A stretch of DNA of 64,000 nt. Source: Melieria omissa. Taxonomy: Eukaryota > Arthropoda > Insecta > Diptera > Ulidiidae. The stretch lies in assembly GCA_963971225.1 (NCBI GenBank), contig OZ020267.1, forward strand, positions 115,020,936-115,084,935. Direction: 5' to 3'. The translations under genes were made by a program, and so were the position numbers. Shown in pieces: positions 1 to 12,345 of this stretch (its first letter is position 1; the number at the start of each line of letters is the position of its first letter). The notes beneath the pieces are model-generated. The model saw only the letters and a list, made by a program, of their open reading frames with translations. It was not told the DNA's origin and made no database searches.

Positions 1-3000
1 GCATCTCTTTTCAAGAACTCGTATGAAAAATTAGTGAACAAATTTCGCACACGTAAACTACCTAAAAAGTAGCCAACTTGAAGTGGAAATCAAAGTAGGA
101 AACTCATAAAACATATTCGCGCTATCGGTGAGATCAAAATCGACTGACGCCGACGCCGACGCCGCCTAATTGAGGTGTCGTTAAGTCAAATAACGACGTC
201 AAATTGTTCAAGCCATATTTCAAACCGGAGCGATCGCTTCATCAGGCCGTGATCAGCGCTCGACGCTAAGCACTCGCTTCAGGGGGTCCAATAAGTGCGG
301 CTGCGCAACATCGTCATCCATAAATGTCGGATAGCTCAATTGGCAGCCTTGGACTGCGGCTGTACGCCTACATACGGCAATGTCGTCGTGAGAGCATTTG
401 AGCGCCGCAGCGGATAATTCGCTGTGTTGCAACTAGTAAGTGCAACAATTGCAAGCAGCGGGAATATCTGATAACTTGGGCGTTGGCAAGTTTCACGGCA
501 GATTATCTAAAGAACATTAATGGTATTGTTATGAGCTTGTCGCAAAGTGATATATGTATGTGTATGTTTGTGTGTGGTAAAAGTCTCATTTACTTGCAGA
601 TGGAAAATTTCATTTTGTTGTCAGTCAATTTGAAGTGGAAATTACTGTATATCTTCTCTTTCAAGTTCTTTTAAGTAAGTTCTGATTATTAACTTTTGCA
701 GCACATATATGCGAGACACTTAGTTGGTTGTCTGTCTGTCGTTGTGTTTAATCATCACTCAAAAACATTTCGCGTATTGAAGATATTGCCATTAGTTCTC
801 CGCCATTGTTTGCAATCATCAGACTTCAATAGAGGAAAGCGCGTTTCAACTTCAAAGGCAATAAACAAAAAGACGTGTCTGATCCCACTGCGGCAAAAAA
901 AAACAATAAAGCTATATTTTTTCCAGTCAAATACCTCAATCACATAAGAACTTTCTTTAACTGAGTAGACACCAATTCTTTCAGACCATCATTGTATTTA
1001 TTTTTGAGCTTCGCTGCCTTTAAGAATCAAACGAGAACGTACCCAACCCAATGGCAACATTTCGATGAGAACAGGTGAGCTATTTTTCACAAACAATGCC
1101 AACATTTAATATGTCACAAAAATTGAACTGAGTCCTTGCATAATTTCAACTCGATTTTTTCTCGTCAACGAAAATATCACAAAGAAGAGCCGGCAACACG
1201 AAAGTTTTGCTGCAGGCATCAGGCGTCTATAAATATTTCATATATGCGACGGCTGTCTATGTATGTATGTGTGTGTGTTTGCACCCCGTTTAGGGTTTCC
1301 GTGCTTGGCGCTTACGTTTTTATTTGACGTTCCGCCCACGTATTTTTAACAAGACATACGGTCTATTAAGAAAGTCAATCAATGTCTCTCAAACTGTCTG
1401 ACTGAGCTCTGCACCCGCTCCCCACTCGTGTCTCTTCAGCTCATTTGCTGCTTTCGTCACGGGAAAGCTGTGATAAAGGACGCAACAGCAGGAAAACAAA
1501 AAATAAACAGCGAAAATTCTGCAAAGAAAAAAGAAATATTCCGAAGTAACTAAAAGTGGAGCACACAAATTTCTGCCGTCAGTGTGACAGTCCAAATACG
1601 AATAGCCGACAGCCGGGTGGAAGGGCACAACAGGCGCGAATGGGGTGGAATGGTGGCGGGCGGGCGGGCGAAGGATTGATGGAAGGATGTCGCAGCGAGA
1701 AGTTAAACTGACGACGACATGATTGAAAGGTGAATTCAATGTGAAGAAAATTATGAAGAAAAATTGAAATGATGAAAATTGCGAAGGAAACAGCAAAGAC
1801 CTGACAAGCCCGAGTCGACAGAGACCACGGCCGGCAACCGGCGCCAGAGCACGAACGGCACGAACCACGGCGGCGGCGGCTGATGGATGGCAGGCGACGG
1901 ATGACGCATGACAGGCAACGGACGATGGTCGATGGTCGACTTACGACGGACGATGGACGACGAGCAACGGATGACGGTCGGCGAGCGCCGCCTGTCACTT
2001 GGCGGAGGAAATCCAATTCAGAGACGGTCACTGACAGTTGAGCGAAGGGTTGACAGAACACAATGTGCAGAATTATAATAAACTGATGCGAATGACAACA
2101 ACTTTCATACAAACACACACTCAGACACACAGGCACAGGCCGAGCGACGTGTGCGTGTACGTGTTTGATTTGCTGGCAAAAGTTTGAGTTGCTCGCAGCG
2201 CTTTGAGCCTGGGCAAAGGTGGAATTTAATTTGACGAAGTAACTTGAAGACGGAAATTAATTACAGTCAACAAAAGTTTGAGCGATAAAAATACAGACGA
2301 AAGCAAGGCGAGAGAAACATGGTCAGCGCCTACGTGCTCGGGATACGCAACGCGCCACTGAAGCGACCAGACAGCTGAGGCGGCGAATTGTGCGACACTG
2401 CAGTTTGGCGCATAATGAGCGCGTTGCTGTCAGTGGATTGGACCGCAGTGCGGTCTTGCATAATGCGCGACAACAACAATGGCGAGTATGAGTGATGCAA
2501 CTTCTACAAGTGGAATGAGGAGCACGCAACGCATTTATTGGAATTCCGAAATACCAAAACTAATTCATTCAATTACTATCAGAAAAAAATTGCTAAAAGT
2601 CGAACTTGTCACTTAAGTAAATGCATACATCATCGCATCTGGCAGACGTGTGTTTGTGTGTCATTGCTGCCCAAAGTCCCAGTTGGCATTAAGTGTGGCA
2701 AAGGCCCATAAAAACTAATACACCCATTTACCTACACACACACACACACAGATGCGTTCGAAATGATTCTAATTAAAAATACGTATACGCATATTCCATC
2801 ATCGCTCATGACATCGCCATTTGGCACGCCAAACCGAAATCCTTCTGAGATTTATGCGTTCATAAGCTGCAAATATGAGTGTGCGTATTAATGCGTCGCT
2901 TTCGGCAACGCGATTATTTTCGCAAGACAGTGGCCCACACACAGCCAAAGGACCCAAGCAATGGACACACCCAGCCGCACGCACTCATCACGTGCATCAC

Positions 3001-3924
3001 TCATCCGCGCGGCATTGAGGCCACTAATTAAGGCCAACAATCGGTGGCCGGCCACTGGAAATCATCATCGTCGCATGTGGGACTGCGGCTGTCAGGACGA
3101 GTGTGAACCTAATGAATATTGGCAATTGGCAGCAGGCAGGTGGAATAGCAACCAGTCAATGAGTGGGACCACAAATGGATAACAGAGCCTAAGCTGATAA
3201 TTACATAAATAAGACATTCACGTGATTGAGAAAAAAAATCTTACATCCTGGTTGGAGAAAACTGAGCGATACACATGAAATACTAAAAATTTCAAGTGGG
3301 TCTTCAAATGAATTAATCTATAATTTTAATGAAAGAAAGTCAGATGGTGTGAACAATTTTCACCACTATTTTTACAATTTCCTAATCTATCTAAAGTGCT
3401 TAACTCTCCGATAATTGGCGTGTAATTGTATAATGTAGGGTTACATCATGTATGTAGATGTGTTTGGAATGCCAAAAAGCTAAGCTTCGTGTGTACCTTT
3501 AGTAAACATATGTGTATCTTTTACTACAGACAGATAGGCAAAAACGTATTATTATTAAAACGTAATAACGTGCAGTATTAAATAATTGCTTTAAAAACAC
3601 CATAGGTCCCTATGGACCTTGTTGGGCATCGGAGTGTTAAGGTAGAAGAAAAAACCCTGAGAGGTTTCGACAAGCTCTTCTACTTCACATCTAAATATTT
3701 GTCTGCTTTTCACCAAACTTGAATGGCCCATCAAATAAGTTCCGTCAGCGTACCACCCTCAACGTTCGTGCAGATGCCCGCAAGGGTTGCCAGACGGAAA
3801 AAATCCTACTAGTAAGTTTATTGAACAGGGGCATGTTTTGTGTTGAGTATGACCGTTTATTAGAAGAGCCAAGGCGCACAATTGACTGATGTTTTGTTTC
3901 ATTACTAACCTCAGAGTTTGTATC
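1..3924. other. Non-coding DNA, no gene recognised
   Basis: No open frame here has protein-like composition; the longest ones, on the minus strand at 1389-2136, are rich in Arg, Ser and Cys and come from GC-rich simple repeats. Visible contents are a short GCC/GAC-rich patch near 145-165, a TATG/TG run near 1258-1278, degenerate GATGG/GGACG repeats at about 1880-1980, and a (CA)n tract at 2734-2750. Five TGACAG/CTGTCA hexamers (the TALE-homeodomain type of site) lie within 1585-2056. The final 325 bases before the transposon at 3927 contain nothing I can name. Confidence 0.6.
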
Positions 3925-3926
3925 TA

Positions 3927-5210
3927 ACGGGTGATGACAAGAAAATGAGAATCGGTTTAGGTATTAATAGTTTACATGTTGTTATACATATATTGCGTTT
4001 ATGACTTTATATACATCGGATGGATACTAAATGTAATTACGAAAAAAATCAATGCTGGGTTGTCAATGCCCCGTTGTCAGCTGTGCAGCGTAACTTTCTC
4101 CGTATACCTTCACAAGAACGTTGGACAGACTTTTTGTCCATTTTGCGTACGCATAATCGGATGCGTTTTTTTAAATCTTCACAGTTTGCCGCTCTCCAAT
4201 TAGTTTTGTACACCATTGAGCTTAAATTTCCAAAGAAATCTTCAATTGGATGACACTGAGGAAGATTTGTTGGATTGCGCTCTTTCGGGACAAATGGAAT
4301 TTTTTGCGATGCTAAGAAGTTAACGTTTTTTTTTGCATAGTGTGATAATGCTTTGTCTGGCCAAAATATAAAATCATCATGGTTATGGTATTTTCTTTAA
4401 ACATTGTTCTTGATACGCTGTTTGGTTAATTGCTAAACCCGACTGTTTGAACCATGGCTTTGAAATTCCTTTTTCGAAAATCACGATGTACAGCATGATT
4501 TTTGGCTCAAATTTGTTCTTAAATTTGTATTTTACATTATTGTCAGTTGCAGAAACATCATCACTATAAAAACGGTCGTTTCCAGGGACTTGCGGCTTAC
4601 TTAATGGCAAATAACTTTCGTCATCCAAAACAAATGATTTTTGTTGCATTATTTTTAACAATCCAGCGACACTGTCGTTTAACTGCCAAAATTTGTGTTT
4701 CAGAATACTCTGGAGCTCTGCTCTTTTTGCGACATATTATTTTGAGCTTTTTTAGGGTTTTGTAGATGAAAGTCTGATGGCAATCAAATTCTTTAGTCGC
4801 GTCACGTTGGCTTAACTTATCGTTATTGTTAAATTTTCCTTTAAGCCTTTCAACAACACTTTTGGTCATTATTTGTGGTTTTTTTCCGGTTCCACACTTC
4901 CTTTCTGATTTTCCCGTATTTAGAACTCTATAAATAGTCGAAATTGGAATGTTTTCCGCCTTGAAATTGTCCACTGTAAACTTTTTTCCACGCAAATTAT
5001 TTTGGTCGTAAAATTGTACAACGCGTGTATGAAGGGCTTCTTGCTTTGACATCATTTCCGGACAAATGAAATGAAATAAAATTTTGAAAATATTTCGTGA
5101 TTATATACGGTTTCCATAGATACCAACGTGGGGACGGCCGACTTTGTATTATCTCTCCTTTTGTTTTTATAGGTATGCAAAGTTATTCTCATTTTCTTGT
5201 CATCACCCGT
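3927..5210 (-). mobile_element. IS630-Tc1-mariner superfamily element, D-37-E type, decayed
   Basis: A 1284-bp element bounded by 26-bp inverted repeats, beginning ACGGGTGATGACAAGAAAAT on the left and mirrored at 5185-5210. It is flanked on both sides by TA (3925-3926 and 5211-5212), the target duplication of this superfamily. The transposase lies on the minus strand and is broken. Counting from the Asp of the FWPD motif to the Glu of HPIED gives 37 intervening residues, which fits the D37E group rather than classical mariner (34, Asp) or Tc1 (34, Glu). Seen directly: terminal repeats, TA and motif spacing. Inference: the subfamily name; rosa-like D41D elements of tephritids are the other candidate I considered, but the spacing does not fit. 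Confidence 0.88.
4049..5055 (-). pseudogene. D37E-type transposase pseudogene with two frameshifts
   Basis: The start at 5055 (MMSKQEAL) opens a 144-codon frame with an N-terminal helix-turn-helix region (ISTIYRVLNTGK, then SQRDATKEF with HQTFIYKTLKKL). Around 4625-4660 the reading moves to a second frame carrying the first catalytic Asp in FVLDDESY, followed by FEPKIMLYIVIFEKGISKPWF. After about 4385 it moves again to a third frame with the second Asp in FWPD (codon at 4355-4357), VPKERNP, and the acidic residue in HPIED (Glu codon at 4241-4243), ending at a stop at 4049-4051. Summed length is about 335 residues, normal for the superfamily. All three catalytic positions survive, but the two frame breaks mean it cannot make a full transposase. 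Only the first frame is open from its own ATG. Confidence 0.85.
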
Positions 5211-7004
5211 TATTACAAACTGACATAAATATATTATTGCTTTGTACGAACAATTTCGTTCTTTGTTGATTTTAAAACACTGCCTGCATTATTTTGTTTT
5301 TGTATTTATTTTTGACTATTTTCTTTCAAATGCATTCTTTACAGTTTTATATTTGAAAATGAACATATTGCTAAAGAGCATCGGTACGAAATGATGGCAA
5401 CCCTACAATGACCACATGTTGTAGTGTAGTGGCTGATGGCCGCAAATGCCGCGTCGCATACGGTGCACTTCTCGCAAATTGACTTCAACTCCCATTATTC
5501 TCACTCATTCGCCTTGGCTGAGCAGCGGCGTCATCGCTGCCGCATATTCTTTAGGAATTATCCATGAAATAAATAACGTATAAGTAAATGATAAATAATA
5601 ATTTATATGAATACATCGGAGAGATCTTCTAATTGGAATTGATTAGATTCCACGCCACTTCTCGCCTCGTCTCGCATGTGCGCTGCGCATATTTATCTGC
5701 GTCGACAGCACATGCGGCAGCAGTTATCGAGTATAAGGAGTGTTCGTGTCGATGTATTTGTCTAAACACCCTCACCACTTGCAAATAACCAAATGGTTGA
5801 GGGTGGAGTGTGGGGGGTGGGGGTGTTGGCCACATTAGTGAGTGTGCTTAATATTTGTGATCGATTGCGTGGAGTGCTGTCCAAGCGCAGGCGGAGAGTT
5901 TTTCGGTTTTTTTTTGTTTTCTAGTTCACGTAATTCGAGTGCAAATTAATTAGCAACTTCAAGTGATGGCGCTCGTGTAAAGAATTTAACAATTAAGTCA
6001 CATATTAAATTTGCACAATTGTACGCATTGCCTGCCTAAAGGAACTCGACACAATGCTGCTAGTTCTGCTGGCCTACAGTAAAGCAAGAGCCATGCAAAT
6101 TTCCACTCGGTGTGCGACAAGTTCATTGTACGTTGCTCGATAACCCACTGCCGCGTCGAGCCCCCACCGCACCCAGCGTTGAAGGTCGCCTTGGCCAAAG
6201 GCAAATAGCGCGCAACCCAGCCAGACGCAGTTTCCACCCTTCCCCCACCGCCTAAAAGTATGCTACGCTTACGCGTGTTTCGGGTGTGTATGCGGCACAA
6301 CACACCGCACACGGCACACGGCAAGGCACATTGTGCGTTCGCTCCGTTCAGTTGGTTTCAGTTCGGTTCGGTTCAGTTGAATCTGAACTACGACCAGCTG
6401 TTGGAGAGCGGTGCGGCGAGGGCGTGCGAAAGGTTAAGTTGAAAGCGAAATGTGTGTCGGGTTGAAAGCCGCCATTCAATTTGGGTTAACTTAAAGCGTT
6501 CGCTTAAAGTGTGAATTTCCTTCAGCGGTGGCGTCTGTGTGTTGGCAAGATTTATGTGAGAAGCGAAACTAAATGCATTGAAAATAAACTACACGCATGA
6601 AAGATGTTTATATGCTAAAGACTCTTATCGGAAACTATGGTATTGGGTTGTGTGAGGGAGGGTAGTGTGTGAAAGCGCAGTTTAATTCGTTGCTAATGCT
6701 TTCTATTTGCTTAGATTGAGGAACATTTCAAATTCAAAAATGTGTTGGCGGTGTTAAATAAACGCAAATGTGGTAAACGTAAATTTAATTTTTTGGGTTT
6801 TTCCTTTTCATTTATACGCACCCACACACACACAAAGAAATTCACACCAATAGCAAAATCAACATTTACCGTTGCGTACACACATTATTAACCGCATTTA
6901 CCACCTTGCTACCGTTGTTGTATGCAGCAGACCCTCTTCCCGTCTTACAACGCACCGCCTGTCCACCCCACAACACTGCACTGCGCTCAAGTATTCCTAT
7001 AATA

Positions 7005-7167
7005 CAACAACAACAACAACAACAACACAAACTGTCTGAAACTGTCGTCTGCCTTTGATGTGCGCTTTTGACAAGTGAGTTGACAGTGTCATCACAAGTT
7101 GACAACCTTATTATTATGTTGATGAAGATTCCGTTTATTTTACAACAGCAACAACAACAACAACAAT
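7005..7167. repeat. Two CAA trinucleotide microsatellites
   Basis: (CAA)n runs at 7005-7029 and again at about 7141-7167, separated by unique sequence. Read on the minus strand the first gives a run of Cys codons and the second Val codons, which is why long but meaningless open frames cover this region. Confidence 0.85.
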
Positions 7168-9052
7168 AAAGAACAATACCGTTTGTACGAATGACGCTCC
7201 GACACATGCACGCATTGTTAACGCAACAAAGCAAAGTGAAGAGACGAAGAAGAGACGATGCGCGGCGAGGCGATGCGAGGGGCAGCGCTTCCGTCTTCCC
7301 AATGTCAGCCAAAATAAAATGCTGTTGAATTCATATTCAAGTTTTCGTCGCAATAAGTCCACTGTTTGGATTTATATACCAAACATATCTAAAAATTGCG
7401 TTGAGGACAACTGTCAGTGACATGTCAGTGCGGAGGCAACAACATTGAGCACGTCGCTCTGCGCTGTGCATAGGTCAAGGGTTATTAATGGACGAAACTG
7501 CGTTTTAAATGAAAATTTAATCATTTTGGCAAATGTTTAAAAGGTTCAATACAAACTTGTATTTAGTTGGCGTGGATGCGGTGCAAGGGTGATGCATGTG
7601 GGTGGAAGAGACAACTTAAGGGAAAGCTAAATTTAAAGGCCAACTTTTGTTATTGTGCGAATTGTGACGTGTTTTTATTAGTCGTACTTGATTATTAATT
7701 TGCTGATACACATTAGAAGCTTCCTTGAAGGAGCTTCGCTAAGGTAATGTAAGACAGTGACGCACAGTCTCGAAGTCGAATCTAGTTTTTAAAGCCATAC
7801 CTGATCTGTAGATATTTGTATCAAAACTGAGGAACTTTATCAGATTTTATTGAGATAGTAAAAAAATTTTTAATTAATATTTAATATAAATACGTGAATT
7901 TACCAAAGAGAACTTAAATTTGTATAAGAAACTTTGTAGTTTGTGTAATTAATTGCTTTTCTGCGTAATTAATTGTGCCTTTCATTTTCTCCATTAGGCA
8001 TTTCCTTTGTCCTGAAATTGAAGTCATTCCACACACACACACACATTTGTTAATCCACCATAATTCGCACAAAATGCAAACGTGTATACGTGTACATGTG
8101 TGTACGTGCAACATCTTCAGCTGTCAGTCATAAACACGCAAAACTCTGATTGTTGTCTTTTGTCGTTTATGTCAAATGTTGTGCGCCAAATGTCACAAAG
8201 CAGAACACGCACTGAATGACTGACTGTATGGACGAATGAGTGAGTGAATGCCACAATACGACAATGGCCACAATGGCAACAACAATAGCAACAACAACGA
8301 GAACAGTGGAGAATGCAAAAGTTCTGCTGCTGAATTCATTCTTGTTATTTGATTGGAATTGTGAAAAGTGTCGGCGGCGCTGCGGCCCGAACCTGTGAAT
8401 TTGTCATTGGGTTCTAAAAATCCGAAATTCTTGCCTCCGCTCCTACCATGGCCGCTCTGGTGCGCCCCTTATGGGAACGATTTCTGCCCTCATAATTTTC
8501 ATTATACGCTCACACACAATTCCTCATCAGCGACATTGCCATCAACATCGACTGTGACATCGACAGCGACATCAGAATCAGAATCAGCAACCGAATTGGG
8601 AGCAGCCAGCAGCAGTCAGCGTCAGCGTCAGCGTCAGCATCTTTTATTGCACATCTCCTTCAGCGCACTTGTGTGCGTGTACGAGTGTGTGTCTGTGTTC
8701 ATGTCAGCTCTTCTTCAACTCTGGTCCTGCTACATATGTATGTATGTACATGCGAGTGTGTGGCGCGCGCGATCTCGAGGTGAGTGGGGCGAGGGCGGCG
8801 TGCAGATTGGCGGCCCAGGTGAAGAGGGCTGCCACTCATAATGGGGACATTCACTTCACTTTCGACATCGACATATTATTAATATCTGTTATATATATGT
8901 TTGTCTGTTGTATATTTGTGTGTTCGCACGCATACAAACATTCGTACGTGTGTATGTGTATGTGTGAGCACTCAAAGGTGACAGCCATTGTGCGCGAATT
9001 TTGAAATACGAGCGCACGTTTGACATTTTTCTGAAGCTGTCACTTTTGCAAA

Positions 9053-9168
9053 GTTGTTGTCGTCGTTGTTGTTGTTATTGTTGGAGCTGATGTCACTGTT
9101 GTTGTAATTGTTGTTGTTGTTGCTGTTGTCATTATTTTTATTGTTATTGTGGTGGTGGTGGTGGCGAT
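9053..9168. repeat. GTT/GTG-rich trinucleotide tract
   Basis: An imperfect (GTT)n tract with ATT and GCT interruptions that passes into (GGT)n at its right end (about 9151-9163). It is a simple low-complexity microsatellite with no coding reading. Confidence 0.8.
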
Positions 9169-9461
9169 GCGACTGAAAATTCTATTTAGGATTAATATGT
9201 CAGCGTTTTAAGTTGGCGCAGGGAGCGCGTCGCGTGCGGGCAGCAATGTTGGCGGCGACGGAGACAAGGATGAAAAGTTTTGCACGAGAAGAGCAACAAC
9301 TACACCAACTGCAGCATCGCCGCGTTGCTGGTGATGTGAAGGATGATGGGCACGTGGACACGCAGTGGACAAGTGGACGACGACGACGAGGACGAGAACA
9401 TCGCCGACGGTGGCGCACCTTTTTCGCTTTTGTATGTAGGTGTGTGCGTGCGCACGTGGGA

Positions 9462-9502
9462 GTGTGTGTGTGTGTGTGTGTGAGTGAGTGAATGAGTGAG
9501 TG
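9462..9502. repeat. GT dinucleotide tract followed by GAGT tetranucleotide tract
   Basis: (GT)n at 9462-9482 passes directly into (GAGT)n-like repeats to about 9502. On the minus strand this gives the Thr-His and Ser-Leu-Thr-His runs seen in several overlapping spurious frames. Similar CA/GT tracts occur at 2734-2750, 8030-8045 and 15173-15192. Confidence 0.85.
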
Positions 9503-10174
9503 ACGGATCCACTTGACAGGTGCGTTGTCAAGTGTTCGTACGAAAAATCTACTTGAAGCGGAATAAAACCACACACACACAATCGCACACGTAAAAAGGA
9601 AGAAGCACTCACAGAAGCGAAATAAAGCATTCAGAAATGAAATATGAAGCAGCTGCACGCCATCACAATGCGTTCGTATCGCTCGCATTGCACTTCGGCA
9701 AACATTTACTTAAGCGCAAAGGCCGCGCGTATTAAATCGCCCAACCTGTGCATCTCCCCATTCGCTATTGACAATGGATCCGCACTCTGCATTTTGTGAC
9801 CAAACTCATTTATATTAAAAATAATTACTTTTCTGCTATTTGGCATTCATGCAAAACGTTAGCGGCAACGCGCTGCGATTTTTTGCCACCGGGAAATGCG
9901 GAAATTGTCAAAATAATTCATTCAGATGTCGATCACAGCCATCAATTTGCGAAGCCGTAACCGTTAACCAGCCGCAGACTGAGCAGAAATGTTTTGTCTG
10001 GCGCTGAGCGGAATAAAAATAAATGAGTGCACGCTACGCAGTGAATTTTCGTCACGTTGCGCCGCTGACAGTTTTGGGCACTGCAGCCATGGAGAGTGGC
10101 AGAACGGTAGTGGCGAAGGAGGAGGGGGAGGGGGCAGGAGGAGGAAGTAGTTTGCGTTTTGAAACGGTGGAATA

Positions 10175-11421
10175 ACACTTCGTTCAATAATGTGTGTGAC
10201 TAACTAATTAAAACAAATTTTTTTGCCAAAATTCGTTTTTATTCATCAACATAGTCCCCTTTTAGGGAGATACAATCATTCCAACGCTTTTCCAATCTTT
10301 CGATACCGCCTTTGTAGAACGATCATTTGAGCCAAATCTCTTACCACGGAGCATCTTTTTGAGGTCTGCGAAGAGCCAGTAGTCGCTGGGGGCCAGATCT
10401 GGAGAATACGGGGGATGAGGAAGCAATTCGAAGCCCAATTCATGCATTTTTGCCATTGTTTTCATCGACTTGTGACACGGTGCATTGTCTTGGTGAAACA
10501 ACACTTTTTTCTTCTTCATATGGGGCCGCTTAATCGCGATTTCTTCTTTCAAACGTTCCAACAACGCTATATAATAGTCGCTATTGATTGTTTTCCCTTT
10601 CTCAAGATAGTCGATGAATATTATTCCGTGCACATCCCAAAATACTGACGCCATAACCTTGCCAGCCGATGTTTGTGCCTTTGGATGCTTTGGGCGGCTT
10701 TCACCGGTTGCATGCCACTCAGCAGACTGCCGATTTGACTCTGGAGTGAAATGGTGGATCCATGTTTCATCCATTGTGATGTACCGACGCAAAAACTCCG
10801 ACTTGTTGCACGTAAACATGTCCAAACAGCTCTTTGAATCATCGATTCGTTGTTGTTTTTGCTCCGGTGTGAGCAAACGCGGCACCCATTTCGAAAACAC
10901 CTTTTTCATAACCAAATGTTCGTGTATTATGGTGTGTACACTGCCTGCTGATATCTTTAGAATGTCAGCAATCTCCCCCACTTTCACTTTACGGTCGGAC
11001 ATAATGATTTTCAGTGTTTTTTCAACGTTTTCCGGAATAACAGCGTCATTTGGCCGTCCAGTAGATGGAATGTCATCGGTGTCTGTACGACCACGTTTGA
11101 ATTCGGCATACCAATAACAAATGGTTCTTTTTGATGGAGCAGAGTCCAAATAATGTTTTTCAAGCCATTCCTGGCATTGAACAGTATTTTTTTTCATTAA
11201 AAAACAATGATAAATCAGCACACGGAATTGCTTTGAATTCATTTTTTTTTAAAACTCGAAAGTAGTGTCACTTAAAGCACTGTAACTTGTAAACTAATGG
11301 TCGGATTGACATATTATTTTGACAGTAAGTCTAAAAAGGTTCACAATTTCGAAAAAAAATATTGATTTAGTATTAGTGCCGCCATCTATGTGTCAGTCAC
11401 ACACATTATTGAACGAAGTGT
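10175..11421 (-). mobile_element. mariner transposon, irritans-like, near full length
   Basis: A 1247-bp element with perfect 27-bp terminal inverted repeats (10175-10201 and 11395-11421, outermost bases ACACTTCGTTCAATAATGTG). The TA target duplication is intact at 10173-10174 and 11422-11423. It sits immediately to the right of a purine-rich GGAGG tract (about 10117-10150). The encoded transposase, on the minus strand, closely resembles irritans-subfamily mariners of the Himar type, especially over its catalytic half. The full-length termini and exact target duplication indicate a simple insertion. A small deletion near the transposase C-terminus is the only clear damage, so the insertion is probably not ancient (inference). 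Confidence 0.95.
10239..11242 (-). pseudogene. mariner transposase with C-terminal deletion and frameshift
   Basis: The ATG at 11240-11242 opens a 326-codon frame. It has two N-terminal helix-turn-helix segments (about residues 5-48 and 88-110), the WVP linker motif as WVPRLLT (119-125), and the catalytic triad D158 (TMDET), D252 (HQDNAP) and D287 (SPDLAPSDYW). There are exactly 34 residues between the last two, the DD34D signature of mariner. The annotated frame runs to a stop near 10262, but its last 20 or so residues are not mariner-like. A shifted frame on the same strand carries the expected family ending (FYKGGIERLEKRW, then a stop at 10239-10241). About 15 codons expected between GSN and FYK are missing, so a deletion of a length not divisible by three has removed part of the C-terminal region. 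Catalytic residues are intact, but activity is doubtful. Confidence 0.9.
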
Positions 11422-11579
11422 TATATGTAATGGCCTAAACACGAACCCTACGTGAGTATGTGTGAGTGAGGATCTTAGGACTTTTTATTTGCTAAGATAA
11501 AAAATTTAATAAGCAAGTAGTAAAAAACATTTTTATGATAGAAAATAGATCTGAAATATGTTTTCATAAACAGCTTTAA

Positions 11580-12345
11580 AAAAGTTCTTGTAAATTGAAT
11601 AAAAAAAATTTAAAAAAAATTAAAATTAAAAAATAAAAATAGTTGAACAATTTCAATACGAAATAGGAATTTATATGAATTTGTGAAAGTTGTGTTTAAG
11701 TTTAGTAAAAAAAATAATAGAATAATATTCATAATATTAATTTTTTATTCAAACAATTTAGTGAATATTTAGTAGTAAAATTGTTAATTTGTTCAAAATT
11801 TTTAAATAAAAATTTTTTATTCAGAAAAATTTATTGATGTAACTATTTTTAAGTTGAAATAGATTTAATTATAAAAATATTTTGGAAAGAATTTGTTGTA
11901 AAATATTTTTTGTAAACATAAATACTGTAAATATTCAGAAAAAACGCTTCACGCTTTCTATAAATTTGCGAAAGTTATGTTTAGGTTTAGTTGAAAAAAA
12001 AAATAAATATAAAAATAAAAAACATTTTTTATTCAAACATTTTTAGTGCATATCTAGTAGTACAATATAATCAAATTTTGTGAGTTTGTTGAAAATGTTT
12101 CACAAAAATTTAGTACTGCATGCATTTTTAGTTGAAAATTTAGTTATAAAAATGTTTTGGATAGAATTTATTGTAAAAATAAATACTGTAAGTATTCAGA
12201 AAAAACCCTTCACAGGATGTTTCATAAGCAAGTCAAAACAATTCGAATTTATTATAATTTTTTGTAAAATTGAAAACTGCAAACATTCAGAAAAAACACT
12301 TCACAGGATGTTTTTTAAGCAAGTCAAAACAATTCGCCAATTACT
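11580..12345. repeat. AT-rich local tandem repeat, unit about 285 bp
   Basis: Two diverged copies of a unit of about 285 bp can be aligned by eye. TTTGTGAAAGTTGTG at about 11680 corresponds to TTTGCGAAAGTTATG at about 11965, and both are followed by GTTTAGT, an A-rich stretch, ATTCAAACA, and TAGTAGTA. A shorter nested duplication of about 95 bp with TTCAGAAAAAAC, CTTCACAGGATGTTT and AAGCAAGTCAAAACAATTCG occurs at about 12193-12246 and 12288-12340. No terminal inverted repeats are visible. An open frame at 12080-12367 is a by-product of the repeat. Confidence 0.7.

Larger units (their letters stand above)
5213..10172. other. Non-coding DNA with microsatellites, no gene recognised
   Basis: I find no recognisable gene between the two mariner-superfamily elements. 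Both strands carry chance frames through CAA/GTT, CA/GT and CAG-rich sequence, for example 6866-7312 minus (runs of Cys), 8368-8841 plus, and 9200-9688 minus (Thr-His and Arg runs). Named contents are listed separately: CAA tracts near 7.0-7.2 kb, a CA tract at 8030-8045, a GTT-rich tract near 9.1 kb and a GT/GAGT tract at 9462-9502. A GTCAGC-type short tandem repeat occurs at about 8605-8640. A run of three TCAGTT initiator-like hexamers lies at 6348-6379. TGACAG/CTGTCA sites continue at about twice chance frequency. Confidence 0.55.

Noticed and set aside
1389..2136. Two minus-strand frames of 159 and 185 codons
   Set aside because: Overlap each other in different frames and consist of Arg/Ser/Pro/Cys runs from GATGG-type repeats.
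10614..11117. Plus-strand frame of 167 codons
   Set aside because: Antisense shadow of the mariner transposase.
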